From the NCBI RefSeq assembly GCF_000003815.2, contig NC_049991.1, positions 642,011-706,010 on the forward strand: DNA of 64,000 bases. Reading direction: 5' to 3'. The position numbers were made by a program, and so were the translations under genes. This DNA is from Branchiostoma floridae (lineage: Eukaryota > Chordata > Leptocardii > Amphioxiformes > Branchiostomatidae). Below the pieces are notes generated by a model. That model saw nothing but the letters and a program-made list of their open reading frames with translations. It ran no database searches and was not told where the DNA came from. Positions 12,401 to 24,139 of this stretch are shown piece by piece. Numbering within the stretch: position 1 is the stretch's first letter; each line of letters begins with the position of its first letter.

Positions 12401-15400
12401 TCAGGTGCATGCATGTACATGTACAAACTGTACATGAACATTGTAACATGGTTTTATACACTGAAGACAGTACAGTTACACAACAGTCTTGTAGCTCAGT
12501 GCACACACAATATACATTGTATATACTATATTGGATATTGCAGAAATGGTGACAAAACTTCAATGAAATTGAAGGTGGTCTGCTTCAGAATTTTGAAGAT
12601 TTTGATGAGACATGTATAATTGTTCCTTCAGATTGGCCGCAGCACCAAACGGCAAATGATTGTGATGCCAGGAAGTCAGAGTGCTGTTGTGAAGATCAAG
12701 ACATGCACGGTAAGGTTGACAAGATACATGTATGTGCTTGTCTAAAAGTAATGTACTGACTGAGAATCATAGTCTGTGCCATCCAGCCACTGTTGCATGT
12801 CAGTGTTTTTGTGCTGGACCAAATATTAGTTACTTAAAACCCCTTTCACATTGTCGACGAGCACTGGCCGTACTTCTTGATCGCTGTAAGGTTGGCCAAA
12901 TCTAACATTGAGTTGCACATATTTTTCGTCCAAACAAGGCTTGGGCAATTGCCTGGGAATACATTTATGATAATGAATGGCTTGCATGCGAACAAGTTAA
13001 GACAAAACGTTCCTCACAAAAAGGCAATAGTTCAATCAATTTTGGTGTCTTAGTTGTGGAAGTCTTTTTTACCAATTAATGGACTGTACTGGCAGAATAG
13101 AAATGATCACAGAAAACGAATTGTGTCATAAGCCTATGCCACATGTTAACACTGGAGCCAAAATGTCAGAATTAAATGCTAGGTTAAATAAAGTCAACAT
13201 CTGCAAACAAGCGGGATTCGGGAAAACTCATCTGACTGATGGGCATATGTCACCTGTTTTGCAATCGATGATCAATAAGTCAGTCTATACTAGCCCGACA
13301 CCTTAAGGCTCGAAACTAGCCCGTAACCTCAAAGATCACCGGCAACCAGCACACTCAGGATAAGTTTTTCAGTGGCAAAAAGACTTCACATTTTCATGGC
13401 ACTAATAGTTTTTCATAACTCTTTCATTCAGCTTGTCCATCAGATTATTGAGGAGATCTCTACGAGGGAATTAGGAGTGACTGCTGATAATAAGATTGAG
13501 GAATTTTCCCTTTACTCCATTGTAGAGCATGGTAAGGAAAAAGGTAAGCTGTACAACATCATGTTACTAAAATGATAATTATAAGTTCAACTATTTTAAG
13601 AATGACTTCTATCAACACAGATGAACTTTCAAGTTAAGAGTCCCTTTATTCAATTCCATCAGATTCTGTATGCAGAAATGGTTACTCTTCCATTTCCACA
13701 TGTGGTCTGTTTGTACAGAGAATGAAGTGGAGATGCTGGGTAGGAAGGTGTACCTGATGGATGTGCTGACTGACTATGAAGGTGCAGGTCAGGAGTACAC
13801 CCTGATCCTGAAGAAGGTGGTTTGGTACCATCCCATCAAACTGGACAATGAGAACTTTGTTACTCTTTTGTACCATCAGGTCAGTTCTAAAGACAGCGAG
13901 TGTCCAGCACATAGGGCTATGGTATCTCTGAAGGTCATATCAAAGCTTTAGAAGAGCAATGTTGTAAAAAAATTGCCTGTTGGGTACTAAGGGAAGCCAG
14001 TCATTTTATGATATTTTTTATTTTAGTGAGCCCTATGCAATCCGGCCTTTAATATTGCATAGCCATATGTTTGGAGCACAAAATGCGATGTCATTGTTAT
14101 GGAATTCTGCTCTTTTCACGTCAGGGTATCCAACTTGAGTTTGCATTAAAACAACTTCTATCTCAAGTACCCCAGACTACTTGTCTATGGTTTATCATAC
14201 AACAATGCTGTAACAGCAGCCAGTCAACCATGAATGCTTGTTTACCTGTTCTACAGATTCTCCCTGACTTTGTGAATGGTCGGCTGGTGCAGATACAAGG
14301 AACCAAACTCAGCAAGCAGACAATGGTCAGATATAAGAATTTTGCGGAGTAAAGGGGTCATGACACTAATACCAAGCTGGTTACTTATTGCTTACTTTTA
14401 AACTGAAGAAATGCAGCATGCTACATACAATGTACAATGCTGAGACTGTAAGACATAGTGTTGTACCACTGTGTGCAACAAGGATTTGAATCAACGTATA
14501 ATGACAATGTCAACAGATTACAGAATGGAATATTGAGCTATCATTCTGACCTTCAAATTGAAGATCTTTGATTCCTTTTTTGTGCTTTCTTCCATGACCT
14601 TGAGACTAATGCAGTCTAAAGCTGCATTAGAATCCAATATAATTTATCCACAATATTAATTAATCACTGGTTTGCAGCTGCCCTGTGTATCCTCTGAATT
14701 TGTGTTTTGGTCAATTTTGTTTGTTCTACATGTTGTATAGTGCTGGTGGTTCTGTGGAATATTTCAACACTCACATATTTCAATATGTTAAGTTGTTTCA
14801 ATAGTGGATAAATTTATGTTTGTACAATACAATTCATTATACGATGTACATGTACATGTACATTTATGAGATAAGGAATTTGTTCCTGCAGCATGACATT
14901 GCAAGGCTGACAGCATTGGAGTTCCGGGCTGGGGAGAACCTGAAGACAACCCCAACAATGTGAGTACACGTGACCCTGGTACTGTTCTTACCGGTACCTT
15001 TGCCAAGAAGGTTATGTTTTCAGAGTGTTCCTATCTGTTTGTCCGTCTATCAACATGAGAATGCCTGGATGGATTGTCTTACTTCATCATCATTAGTCGA
15101 TATGCTTACACACGACAGGGTTATACCGCCCCTTACGGGGTGATAGAACCTTTCCTTGGCTAATTACAAGGCGGAGATGCGCCAGGTCTCCTGTCTTACT
15201 TGGTAACGTTATGCAGGTGTTGAGTAGACTTAGGAATTATTAGGTTGTGGCCCCCAAGTGGATTCTTCTGTAAATACTGTCCTATTGTCATGATATTTGA
15301 GTGATAGACAGCTCCTTTGACATATGTTGCTGAGAAAGATGGATATCATGTATGTAAATGAGACCTAATTTGCATGGAAGTTAGTGGTAAATGATCATGG

Positions 15401-18304
15401 GAATTTCATTATGTCATTTGGATGTCAAGTGGAGGTACATCATTGTGTAGACATCATTGGACATAAACCAATTGTAAATGAAGGCATATTCACATGATTA
15501 TTGAGGAAATATGCAACATACCCTTCTTTGCTGAAATATGACTTTAATACATGGAATAACTTGTGTTAGTTTGTTATGTTATGCAACAAAATGTGTAAAT
15601 GTTTGTGTGTAAATGAGTCCAATTTCCCTTCACTATTGTGTAATATGTGAATAATTTGGGACCCTACCTGTAGTTTTGTACATGTAGCAGGGCTGAAACC
15701 TCACTCCTCTGTATGACCACACAGGGCAGACATTGAGAGTGCTTTGCCCCAGAACTGTGTCCAGATGCAGAAGATTCAACAATGGGCCAACATGATCCAC
15801 TCCTATCTCAACCATGTGGTGAGACTCTCTACTAACCAGGCCAGAGTTCAGTTCATAGGTATGTACATGTATACAATGTATAAAATATATATAATTAAAA
15901 AAAAGGTTAAGGGTATGAAGGGCTTCATTTTGGTAACTTCCAGTGCCCTTCTGTTTCCACAGTAAGAGATGGAGCGAATGAGTTTGAGTGAACTCCAGTA
16001 CCTTTAATGTGAAGCAGCTTTTCAGTTACTTAAAACTCAAGTATCAAAAGATTGTGTGTGATTTACCAATCTGATATAACTGGTGAGGACTTTTAAAATT
16101 AAATCATAACTTCCATTTTAAATTATTTTCTTGGAGAGGAATCTTAAGTCAACCATATCCCTAGCTAAGTCTAGAACCATATTTTGGCATTGTGTCTGCC
16201 TCTAATACATAGGGGCCAGATTATCAGGGGTTTAAGTGTGAATGTATCAAACTGTTGGAATGGAGGATGACATACATGTACTTTACTTACATCACCATAG
16301 GAACTATCATGCAGTGGCCGCTGTTTGGATCAAGCTTCTACAGTGTTGATGTGAGTATGACATAAAGATAAATTAATCTCATCTTTTTGCTTGCCAAGAA
16401 GGTTATGTTTGTGTGTTTGTTTACGAAAGCCCATAGCAACAGGTGTGTGTGAAGGGCATAGACAGGGCACATGCTGGTGTATATTTTTCAAATGTGAATT
16501 TCATGAACCTGGTCCTACAGTTTTTATGCAGGTTTATTGACTTGACAAAAAGTACCATGACTTTTGTATGGTCGACTATTAACTACAAAATGAGGATACA
16601 GAATAAATCAGATTCTTAACGATTCTTGAATAGGCAATTAAAAGTTAATGACCCGCCCCAAGGTGTATATGGTGTCATAACGCCTGGTCCTTTGCTATAA
16701 CCACCAAATAAAACCACCGATGTGAGCAAGCGAGGTGGTTACAGCAAAGGACCAGGTGTTGTGACACTAAATACACCAGGAACAGGCGGGTCATTAACGT
16801 TATTATCATATATTTCTTATCTAATATCACATGCTAAGCCAGTCAGATATAATGTTAATGCGGAATCTGAATCTTAAATGTGGCGCTGGTCCCAAACACC
16901 ACTTCACGCCAGATAACTGCACCTGAAGCTATGTACTCATCTCCACCTGAAGAAGGTTGTGAAAGTGCCTTTCCAAAGGGCATAAGATTGGTGATTTGCA
17001 CTCGAGACCTGTGCTTCTACACACGACCACACACTATGAAGCCATGTAGGTAACATTACATGAGGGGTCCAGATGAGGATCTAAAGAAACAGAATCATGA
17101 CTGCTTGTGAAAGGTTGGGGAGTGTTACATTACTGATTTGATTGTTCTTTTCACAGAGTACCACTGAGCCACAGGCCAAAGAGGGATGTTTGATTGCCAT
17201 CAACAAATCTGGCATTCACTTCCTACCGGAATCACATGTGAGTACACCCTGGTTTAAAGGGGTTCAAAGTTGTCAGAGATGGAGTGCGTCTGTCTTCTGT
17301 CTTCAAGTGTCATCCACTGTTTTCATTTTGGTAACACTACCATCCCTGTTTTAGCTGTTTGTACAGAATCTGGCAGCTTGGTTCTGTACCCTTTTCCGTT
17401 TATGTTTATCTTTCTTTGTATATGGATCCCATACTGTTGCAGCATATTCAAGGTTAGCTCTTACCAGTGATGTGTATGCAAGTGAAAATACATGTAATAT
17501 GTCAGCAAAATAACAGAGAGTGTTGGTATCAATCCTGACTGTCCCTCAAGGTTCCCATTGTCAGCTATGACTTTTCCAACCTGGTGTCCACCCGCAAGCT
17601 GCGGACCAAAGATGGTGTCGGTTACCTGGACATCAAACTGGGCAACATGTTGAGTCAGCGGGTGATACGCCTGGAGACTGAGCAGGTAACAATGACAGAC
17701 AGAAGGAACTCTAACAATGGGACTATTAGCAAAGCAATGCTTATTTTAATGCTGTACTTAGTATTATTGATGAGTTGCAACATGGTGATAGGAACACTGT
17801 GAGGAAGTAGAATGGTTACCTCGCTCTTATCAATAATGAAATTCCGACTTGCTATCAATCATACGTATGCTTAAGTAGTGTCTGGATCATGGATCCTCCA
17901 AAACAGTTAAAATGAAGTGTAGTTACATGGCTACCCTGTGTTCCTCTTAGAAATAGGTAATATACAATCATGAATCATGAAGATATAGAATGATAATATA
18001 TTAGGTGATAGTGATGTTGACAGTCCTGCTCATACCTCGTACCCTCAAAATGCTTCAAGGTTTCAAAATCAGATGTGCCAGGTCAAGAGCCTCAACTTAC
18101 ATGTAAGCAGCCAGTCAGTACACTGTTACACTGGAGTTGGGAATATAGTCATGGAAGATACATGTAACTTGTGTTATTGATCAATGCAGATGATGCTGAC
18201 ATCTTATGTTTTCTGTCCCAAAGGGTGGTGAGATTTCTTCTCTCATCCAACAGTACATCAGCATTCTCATCACTGAGAAGGGCGCTCCAACTGCCAAGAA
18301 GTAA
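424..18304 (+). CDS. Unconventional myosin tail, class XV-like (SH3-MyTH4-FERM), 3' part
   Basis: Actin motor of the MyTH4-FERM class; the tail binds cargo and membrane partners in actin protrusions. Only the 3' part lies here. Exons: 424-451, 989-1104, 1490-1587, 2230-2275, 3464-3533, 3804-3877, 11136-11218, 11500-11630, 12223-12317, 12632-12709, 13432-13531, 13719-13879, 14257-14325, 14892-14959, 15725-15858, 16301-16350, 17157-17237, 17551-17685, 18224-18304. They total 1,698 nt (565 aa plus stop) with all phases matching. Visible motifs: SH3 end (DWMLGEVKGDKGYFPKDYV), MyTH4 (YAGKYFREA, VMKYMGDYPL, DEIFCQIVKQTT, GWRLLSLYSAYYPCS, EVKAIGRSTKRQ) and FERM through KSGIHFLPESH and VSTRKLR to a C-terminus ending TAKK. 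An SH3 directly before MyTH4-FERM also occurs in myosin VII; the FPxDxVQPV ending of the SH3 favours class XV. Motor and first MyTH4 are outside the window. Exon 424-451 is a 28-nt micro-exon inferred from phase and SH3 fit. Confidence 0.85.
2332..3056. mobile_element. TA-flanked MITE in myosin intron (Tc1/mariner-like)
   Basis: A 725-bp element with inverted ends beginning CAGTCAAACCTGCCC and TA directly outside both ends (2330-2331 and 3057-3058). Behind the ends the two arms stay related: a GACCACC segment, then CGACCGC/CGGTC repeats facing each other. It has no transposase frame, so it looks non-autonomous. TA duplication fits Tc1/mariner-type insertion; the superfamily is inference. The open frames over this segment are by-products of the inverted repeats. 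Confidence 0.75.
4050..5375. repeat. 43-bp minisatellite in myosin intron
   Basis: About 30 head-to-tail copies of a 43-bp unit containing CCACCATCCACACACAC, ACCAGGACTGG and CCTTAGTGCTGA. Copies differ mainly in the length of the CA run and by single substitutions (CTTATTGC versus CTTAGTGC). The array lies in the intron between MyTH4 exons 3804-3877 and 11136-11218 and stops about 50 bp before the transposon at 5428. Confidence 0.95.
5484..5583. other. Assembly gap (100 N)
   Basis: Run of exactly 100 N just inside the left end of the transposon, probably a gap of unknown size. The element length given above therefore depends on it. Confidence 0.99.
5816..8822 (+). CDS. Putative transposase, RNase H-fold (hAT-like), 958 aa, two exons
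   Basis: Exon 1 5816-6571 and exon 2 6702-8822 join in phase 0 across a 130-bp GT-AG intron (AAG|GTACAG ... CATTAG|GAA), giving 958 aa. The start is the ATG in AAACATGGC (good context); the open frame extends slightly upstream but only to a TTG. The N-terminal 250 aa is basic and charged, perhaps DNA-binding; basic clusters EPKQKRQK and PKGKKRK flank the intron. Candidate catalytic elements: HASDSTTKKGV (D386), LVDTHMTDSTEHNKG (D451 or D456), then a C-x-x-H pair in FCGTHTTLG (C483, H486), the layout seen in hAT-type RNase H cores; KDNRFGCLSRAA sits where hAT proteins have a TRW motif. The final acidic residue is not identified. No stop or frameshift breaks the frame, and it sits inside matched TIRs and TSD. 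I do not recognise the exact family. Confidence 0.8.
10243..10307. repeat. Two adjacent hairpins in transposon non-coding part
   Basis: ACGGCG-AAA-CGCCGT (10243-10257) is a perfect 6-bp stem. Next to it, 10266-10280 and 10293-10307 form a 15-bp stem with one mismatch (ACCGTCCAAGGCGTC against GACGCTTTGGACGGT). The surrounding 10230-10400 is rich in ACGG/CCGT words, unlike the AT-rich flanks. Possible transposase sites or a nested MITE. Confidence 0.6.
10873..10966. repeat. Sub-terminal 20-bp direct repeats of the transposon
   Basis: CGTCAGTGACGCGTCAGAAA occurs exactly at 10873-10892 and 10925-10944, with a partial third copy at 10952-10966 and further GTCAG words nearby, all within 220 bp of the right end. 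Clustered sub-terminal repeats are typical transposase-binding arrays in several superfamilies; that function is inferred here. Confidence 0.7.
16644..16798. mobile_element. 155-bp near-perfect palindrome (fold-back MITE)
   Basis: The left arm begins GTTAATGACCCGCC and runs to CCTTTGCTATAACCACC; the right arm is its inverted copy ending GGCGGGTCATTAAC. The arms are about 70 bp with a few mismatches around a short centre near 16715. It sits in the myosin intron between exons 16301-16350 and 17157-17237. No coding content. Confidence 0.85.
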
Positions 18305-19961
18305 ACACAGCAATGGGCACATGGACAGCAGGAAGCTCCTTTCTGCAATATGTGCTGATGGAGTGTAGCATGTTTATACCAGTAAGCTAGTAACTGAGAT
18401 GCTTGTATGTAGAACCTTACTACTGTTATATATAGTAATACACAATTCACATCACCAGTTGACCAACAACACATTGTTGACTGAAAGTCAGCATTTTGTA
18501 GTGCTAGTGATGATTATTGTTAGACCATTAATAGAGCGCTGTGATGTGTATACCTTACTCTCTTCAGTGAGTTGTATCAAGGGCTATATAATTTCCTTAG
18601 CTGAATTAAAATTAGTATAATAATAGGAAAGGTGCAAGAAAAGAACTTTTAACTTGGGTGGCAATTTCTTACAAATTACAACTTTGCCTTAAACGCAATG
18701 TTAAGTTTTGTTAGTCGCAATGTTAATATTAAGACAATGATGATGATTAGTGCTGAATTTGAGTACCCCAAAAAATTTGTGACCTTTCCTTTTCCTTCAT
18801 ACAATGTACAATGTATATTGACCATCTCATTCCAGCTGTTTTTGTTAGCTATATATGAACCCATGTACAAAAAAAAAATGTACCAACAAGATACATCTAT
18901 ATAACAATATTATCAATATGAACGTTATACAATATCATTAATATGAACGTTAATATGAATGTTACATGAATGTCACCACATGTGGATTATGTAAATTTGG
19001 AAGAAATTTGCATAAAATCTGAATTTAAATAAGCTAGAAATATTTCATGAAAGTTTGAGGTCTGAACCGGAAACTTTTTTGGAACTTAGAAATAACAGCC
19101 TTCTGATAACTATAACATGGAAATTTCAGATTCATAATACTTTTCTTCTCAAGATTATTCAAGATTCAAGCTCCCCATGGCATATCTTCCTTGTTTTTTT
19201 TTTCTGCAAAAATATGCAGAAAATTTGACATTAAAATTGAAATGCATTCATACATCTAGCTTTATGTTTACCTGTTCACAAACCAAAACACAAGATAGAA
19301 TTTGATCATGATTTATTAGATTTTCATTATCTCAGGAGTTAAATGTACATTTGTACATGTATATGAGATTGAGCACCTCACACATAACTAGGACTGGCCT
19401 TGAAAATGTAAAACAGCTTCAATGGAACAAGGAGTATATATTTAGAAAATGTTGTGACTACAGACTGTAATGGTTGGAATAGCTAAAAAGATATCTGGTG
19501 TTTCATCATGGTGAGATTTGTGTGTACATGTATATTAACCTCCTCAACTCAGACAAATGTATACATGTAGGTAGCACATGGTGCATTTTAGTGCAGTATT
19601 GGAAGTTTTGACCTCATAATGTAGTACAAGTCACATTGTTCAAAACCAAGTTGTTACAATCCCCACCATTCAAGTAATACATTGTATATAAACAGAGGTA
19701 AAAATGTGTTTGTACAGTTAATAGTATCTGCAGTAATTAATATAGCATGAATCTAATATGTACTAATTTTATTGTGCTATGGATTGTGTGTGTGTGTGTG
19801 TGTGTGAGAGAGTTGGTGTGTGTGTGAGTTGGTGAGTGTGTATAATATCATCTTAAATTCTAATAGTCTAAGATCTATTCAACATATTTCTTACTGTATT
19901 TTACTTTGCCACAGCTAAATTACAGGTCTCATATTACAAAGTGGTACCATAAAGTAATTCA
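18305..19961. other. Intergenic region, myosin 3' side to NEURL-like 3' end
   Basis: The two flanking genes converge here. The sequence is AT-rich with a GT-microsatellite at about 19788-19842. I see no coding exon, RNA gene or clear mobile element; both 3' UTRs and polyadenylation signals must lie here but are not delimited. Confidence 0.6.
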
Positions 19962-22613
19962 TTACAAACATGAGATTGTGGACAGACTGTCCTCTGGAAG
20001 CTGCATGTCCACCTGTGCAGGTGTGGTCTGGGCGAGTTGTGTGCAGACTGGACAGCTGGACCGGCACATGGGCCTCCCACACATCCTGCACCACAGCCGG
20101 GCAGCACAGGACGAGCAGAGCCAGACATGGCCACAAGTAAACACAGCCTTCTCTCCGACATTCCTGAAGGATAAACCACGAAACATTCAACCCAGTCACG
20201 TCCTGCACAATACACCGTAAAATAATTACCTTATTCATGATTTTATTAAGCTTGATTGTAATACTTACACCTGCGGCAGGCACACACACTGATGCAAAAG
20301 CACTCACACAAACTAACTCAGTCTACATCCTTACTTGTTGCACACATGGCAGAGGCGTGAAACAGTCTTCCTCTCCAGATCCACATACACCTCCTCAGCA
20401 GTGTTCCTGGGTACTGGTGCCTCCTTTGGGATCAGCCCTGAGGAATACGTGCATAGCCAGAATTGTTAACAAAGACTGCTGCTGTTGTAGAGGAGAATAC
20501 AGACAACTGTGGCTGTGACTTGTTGCTGCAATCAGGCTTCTGCTACTATTGTTGTTATCCAGCAAAACAAGCCTGCAAACACTGAACCAAATGTTCTGTT
20601 GTGACTTTTGGGCAATTTGTTGGTTGGCTATGTAATATGCATAATTTTTCAACAGTAATAAATTCAGGATTATAACATAACATGGATAAAAGACCATCCA
20701 TGTTTCCACCCTAGAATTTGTACAATCTACAGTCACGTTTCAATTTCAAAGTTTTTTTTTTTTTTCTGTACCATTACCATTACCATTTATAGCCCAATTA
20801 CATCATGATGACATTGTACATTGTTCATTAGCAGCTTCTCTACAAGAAAAGAAGGTGTGCATATTACAGCAAACCACCAGATTTGAATGACACTATGACA
20901 AGTACTCACCCATAAGTTGGACTTTCCTAATGCCAATACTGAGGCACAAGCCAAGCCAGAGGGGCCGAGACAGATCAAACACATGTAGGATCAATCCTTC
21001 TTCTTCGTTGTTCCTCTGGCAGTAAAGGTTTCCTTCATCAGTTAACCTAATGGGCAATATTCCAGTCAGCTATGTTTGTTCCACATCTCGTGCCTTCACC
21101 AATTACAATTGAACCGATGTATGAAGTATGCCCTTTTTAGCCTACATGTAGCATGAACAAATGATATTACATATAAACTGGAAACTGGTCTAGGCTCCCC
21201 TCAGAAATTTTCAACCAACCTGCATTCAGAGGGATAAGTCAATTCATTATTAAATCGGAAAAAGACAGTTTCTAAGTTTTGTAAGACAAAATTTCATTAA
21301 ATGACAGACTACAAAAAAAATGCCGCAAACATAAAGGAAAACGTGTAGTGGTAGTGGATGTAATCACCTAATAAACAGGAGATCCCCAGGCTTCAGGCCC
21401 TGCAGCGCATCAGACCGACACCAGGCGGGGGACTGGAAGTTCCGACTCTGGCATCCAGCCGGGAGGGATGCAGGTGACAGTGTGGCTGGGTCATTAGAGG
21501 TCAGGCACATGTACAGGATACTCATACGCTTATCAACTCCCTTAATCTTCAACACAATGGTGTCATCAGTACGTAATGGATGGGATAAGAAAACAAGACC
21601 ATCCTGGAGGGACCAAGAGCAATCTTTGTACAGAGCTGTAATCTTGTGTCCTGCATCATTAGTGTCAAGATAAATCTTCCTCCCAGAAATATTGTGAAAT
21701 CCACATGGCCAAAGGAGGTTAACTCTAAGTCTATTGAATCTAGAGTGTATGTGTAAGATGGATCCTGAAGGATCTACAAAGTCAACATGCTTGACTTTCC
21801 TGTCGGGCAGAACCCATTCAGGATTAGCTAACTTCTTCATCTTTGCCATCTCCAGCACTTGTCTTCTTGCTGCCAGCCAGGACATCACATGTGCGGCACT
21901 TGTCTCGTAACCTTGGTCACCTTCTACTCCGTTGTGTGTGTCTTTCTTCCATGGCTTTTCATGTTTATTGGTGCTTCCTCTTGTTGAGGTACATGTAGTC
22001 CAGATCTCTGTGGAGGCTGGTGTTGCTGGTCCAGATGTGGAGCTGAGGGAGGGTGTGTCTGGTCTCCTGCCTGAGGGGACCAGCTGCAGGTGCGGACTTG
22101 TGTTCCATTCTGACAGGTGTTGGTGCCAGGTGTTGGAACGTTGTGAAGCAATGGCTGGTGGGTAACTGCTGTGGGCTATGGAACTCGTGCCATTGGAACA
22201 TTCAGGTATCACACTTGTTGAAACTTTGCTCCTGAGGCAGTACACTTCAAGTGCACGGTCTGTAGCACTCCTACAAGATCAGAAACAACAGACAAAATGT
22301 TATACTGTAGTGTAGCTACTCATAAACTAAGAAATAAGTTTATCATTCAGGAGAATTGGGTGATGATGAGAAGAGGGTATTTATTGTACATCAGTGCTAA
22401 CTCTATATGCTGTGTGTGAAAGTTTTGAGAAGACTATCAGGCATACGGTACATAAAGATTTTTAACAGCAGGGCTTTTGATCAACATAATACATGTAATG
22501 TTACTTCTTGATAAAGTATATGAAAGCATGGTCTCATGTAACATTACCCACCTTGCTCGATAGTGTATTCGGCCTCTGATGGGGCTCCTCTCAAACCAGA
22601 AATTCTCTGTCAT
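19962..22613 (-). CDS. Neuralized-like E3 ubiquitin ligase (one NHR + RING), 468 aa
   Basis: Exons on the minus strand: 22613-22552, 22270-21368, 21046-20910, 20437-20335, 20163-19962; 1,407 nt, phases consistent, all GT-AG. Start is ATG at 22613. Residues about 22-180 are a low-complexity Ser/Thr/Pro linker. A Neuralized homology repeat begins near residue 212 (FHNISGRKIYL, then LQDGLVFLSHPL, CLTSNDPATL, LPAGC, GDLLFIR, LTDEGNLYCQ, RPLWLGL). A C-terminal C3HC4 RING follows (LCHVCNK, FTCGH, LCSSCA, CPVC), split by the last intron. NHR domains bind substrates such as Notch ligands in Neuralized, and the RING recruits E2. One NHR plus RING matches NEURL3-type architecture rather than the two-NHR NEURL1, though at 468 aa it is longer than vertebrate NEURL3. 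Orthology within the family is not established. Confidence 0.88.
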
Positions 22614-23940
22614 AGCTCCTACACATGTATGTCCCGTTTACTGTCAACACGAACTTGGTGACACAACAAACTTGAACTAAACATGAACACCTTGGACTGA
22701 CAAACTACAGTACTACAGCATTGTAGGCTAGCTACTCTTCCTTCCTTCACATTTGCGGAAATTGACCAGAATGGGCAACTAGAATGAGAACATTTTCAGG
22801 AGAAATGTTTCGTCCACTGGACTGCATCTAATTTCGTGTATCACTGACAAATTATATGAGGGGTGTATCTTAACCAGTAGCACAAATCATGTCATTCCTT
22901 ATACCAAACTTTGGTCCTACATTGACAAAACTGATACATTTAACAAAACTGATACATTTAAGATAAGTTTTGACAACGATTTTACAAAAGGTGGCTCAAT
23001 TCTTCACAGTCATGAGATCAACAGCACTCCTCTGGAACTTTCCCCACCCATCACAGAATGGTTCCATCTACAGCTAAGTGAGATCACAACAATGCAGAGG
23101 TTGCTATGGGAAACCTGATCAATGTTGTGATGAAAGTCAATACAGCTTGTCTTTGTTGATATGTGACAGCTGATAGCTATCCTATAGGACCTGTGGTTAC
23201 AAACTGAATGGGCCTGTGAAATACAATCATGTAGCATCGCTTTCTATTGTATTTGCACATAACTTTCGTTACAGTCATTAAAAGAATGCTTTACCTGAAG
23301 GAATTGCGCGTAACTAGTTTTCCCACTGCATCAGTAAACATAAAGTATCATGACATATCAAGTTGTGTTGTAACCTTGCTTATATACTGAACTCATATAT
23401 GGCTCCTTTGGTCAATATCGAGCATGGTAAAGTCCTAATTGGTACTAACTTATAGCTGTTATTGATAATTAATGTCTAAGAAGTATAAATATATATGATG
23501 CAGAGTTGAAATTGTACATTTTTTTTCATTTCTAACTGTTGAAGGGATCACTGGTGAAAGCCAAGAAAAGAAGTGACACTATACAAATGTAAATGTACTG
23601 CAGGAAATATCCTACGTTTACTAAGAAAATAATCTTGTTAATATTCTAATTTACAACTTACATCCCAAAGTAGAGGACAGTTGATTTTTACCAAGATTCT
23701 ACTGTCAAACTTGGTCTAAAACAATGATGTTTACATGAAGATAGAATTTTAAAACGCCAATGGACGTCGGATACTCCACCAAACAGAATCCTTAGTAGCG
23801 AAATGGACGTTTGTTTTGAGAATCACCTGTTCACAAGTTTTCACCGTTAGGTCCAGGTCCGGACTGGGACCTGATCCTCTGGACCTGGACTGTACCTGTA
23901 CCTGAATTTTATGTACCGGTACCCACCCCTAACTCTAAGT
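22614..23940. other. Upstream region of the NEURL-like gene
   Basis: About 1.3 kb with no exon or RNA gene that I can support. Near 23850-23930 there is a self-complementary stretch of GGTCCAGGTCC/GGACCTGG words, probably part of a dispersed repeat. The 5' UTR and promoter of the minus-strand NEURL-like gene should lie just above 22613. Confidence 0.5.
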
Positions 23941-24136
23941 ACTGTCATTCCTGATTTTTTCAATGTACTTTTATATTCATGACTGTAACGTGAACTTATC
24001 ATTACTGATAACAAATAATATAAGAGACTTTTTCATTTGCACTTGCTGCCACCGTGGACATCTAGTTCTGAGAAAAAGTTAAATTTTCTCAGACCATGAA
24101 AGTTTGGTACCGAGAAGACAAAGTGAATTACAGTAT
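23941..24136. repeat. Dispersed ~200-bp repeat, copy 1
   Basis: Begins around CATTCCTGATTTTTTCAATG and ends around GGTACCGAGAAGACAAAGTG AATTACAGTA. A second diverged copy in the same orientation lies at 40621-40840. Shared blocks include AACGTGAACTTATCAT, CTGATAACAAATAAT and GCACTTGC. Too short to classify; possibly a SINE or solo terminal repeat. Confidence 0.75.
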
Positions 24137-24139
24137 ATA

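Noticed and set aside
17345-17453. Possible extra FERM exon ending before GTTAGC
   Set aside because: The FERM sequence is continuous from 17157-17237 to 17551-17685 (HFLPESH joined to VPIVSYDF) without it.
20787-20984. Suspected frameshift in the NEURL-like NHR exon
   Set aside because: It came from misreading one repeated trinucleotide; reread carefully, exon 21046-20910 is continuous in frame.
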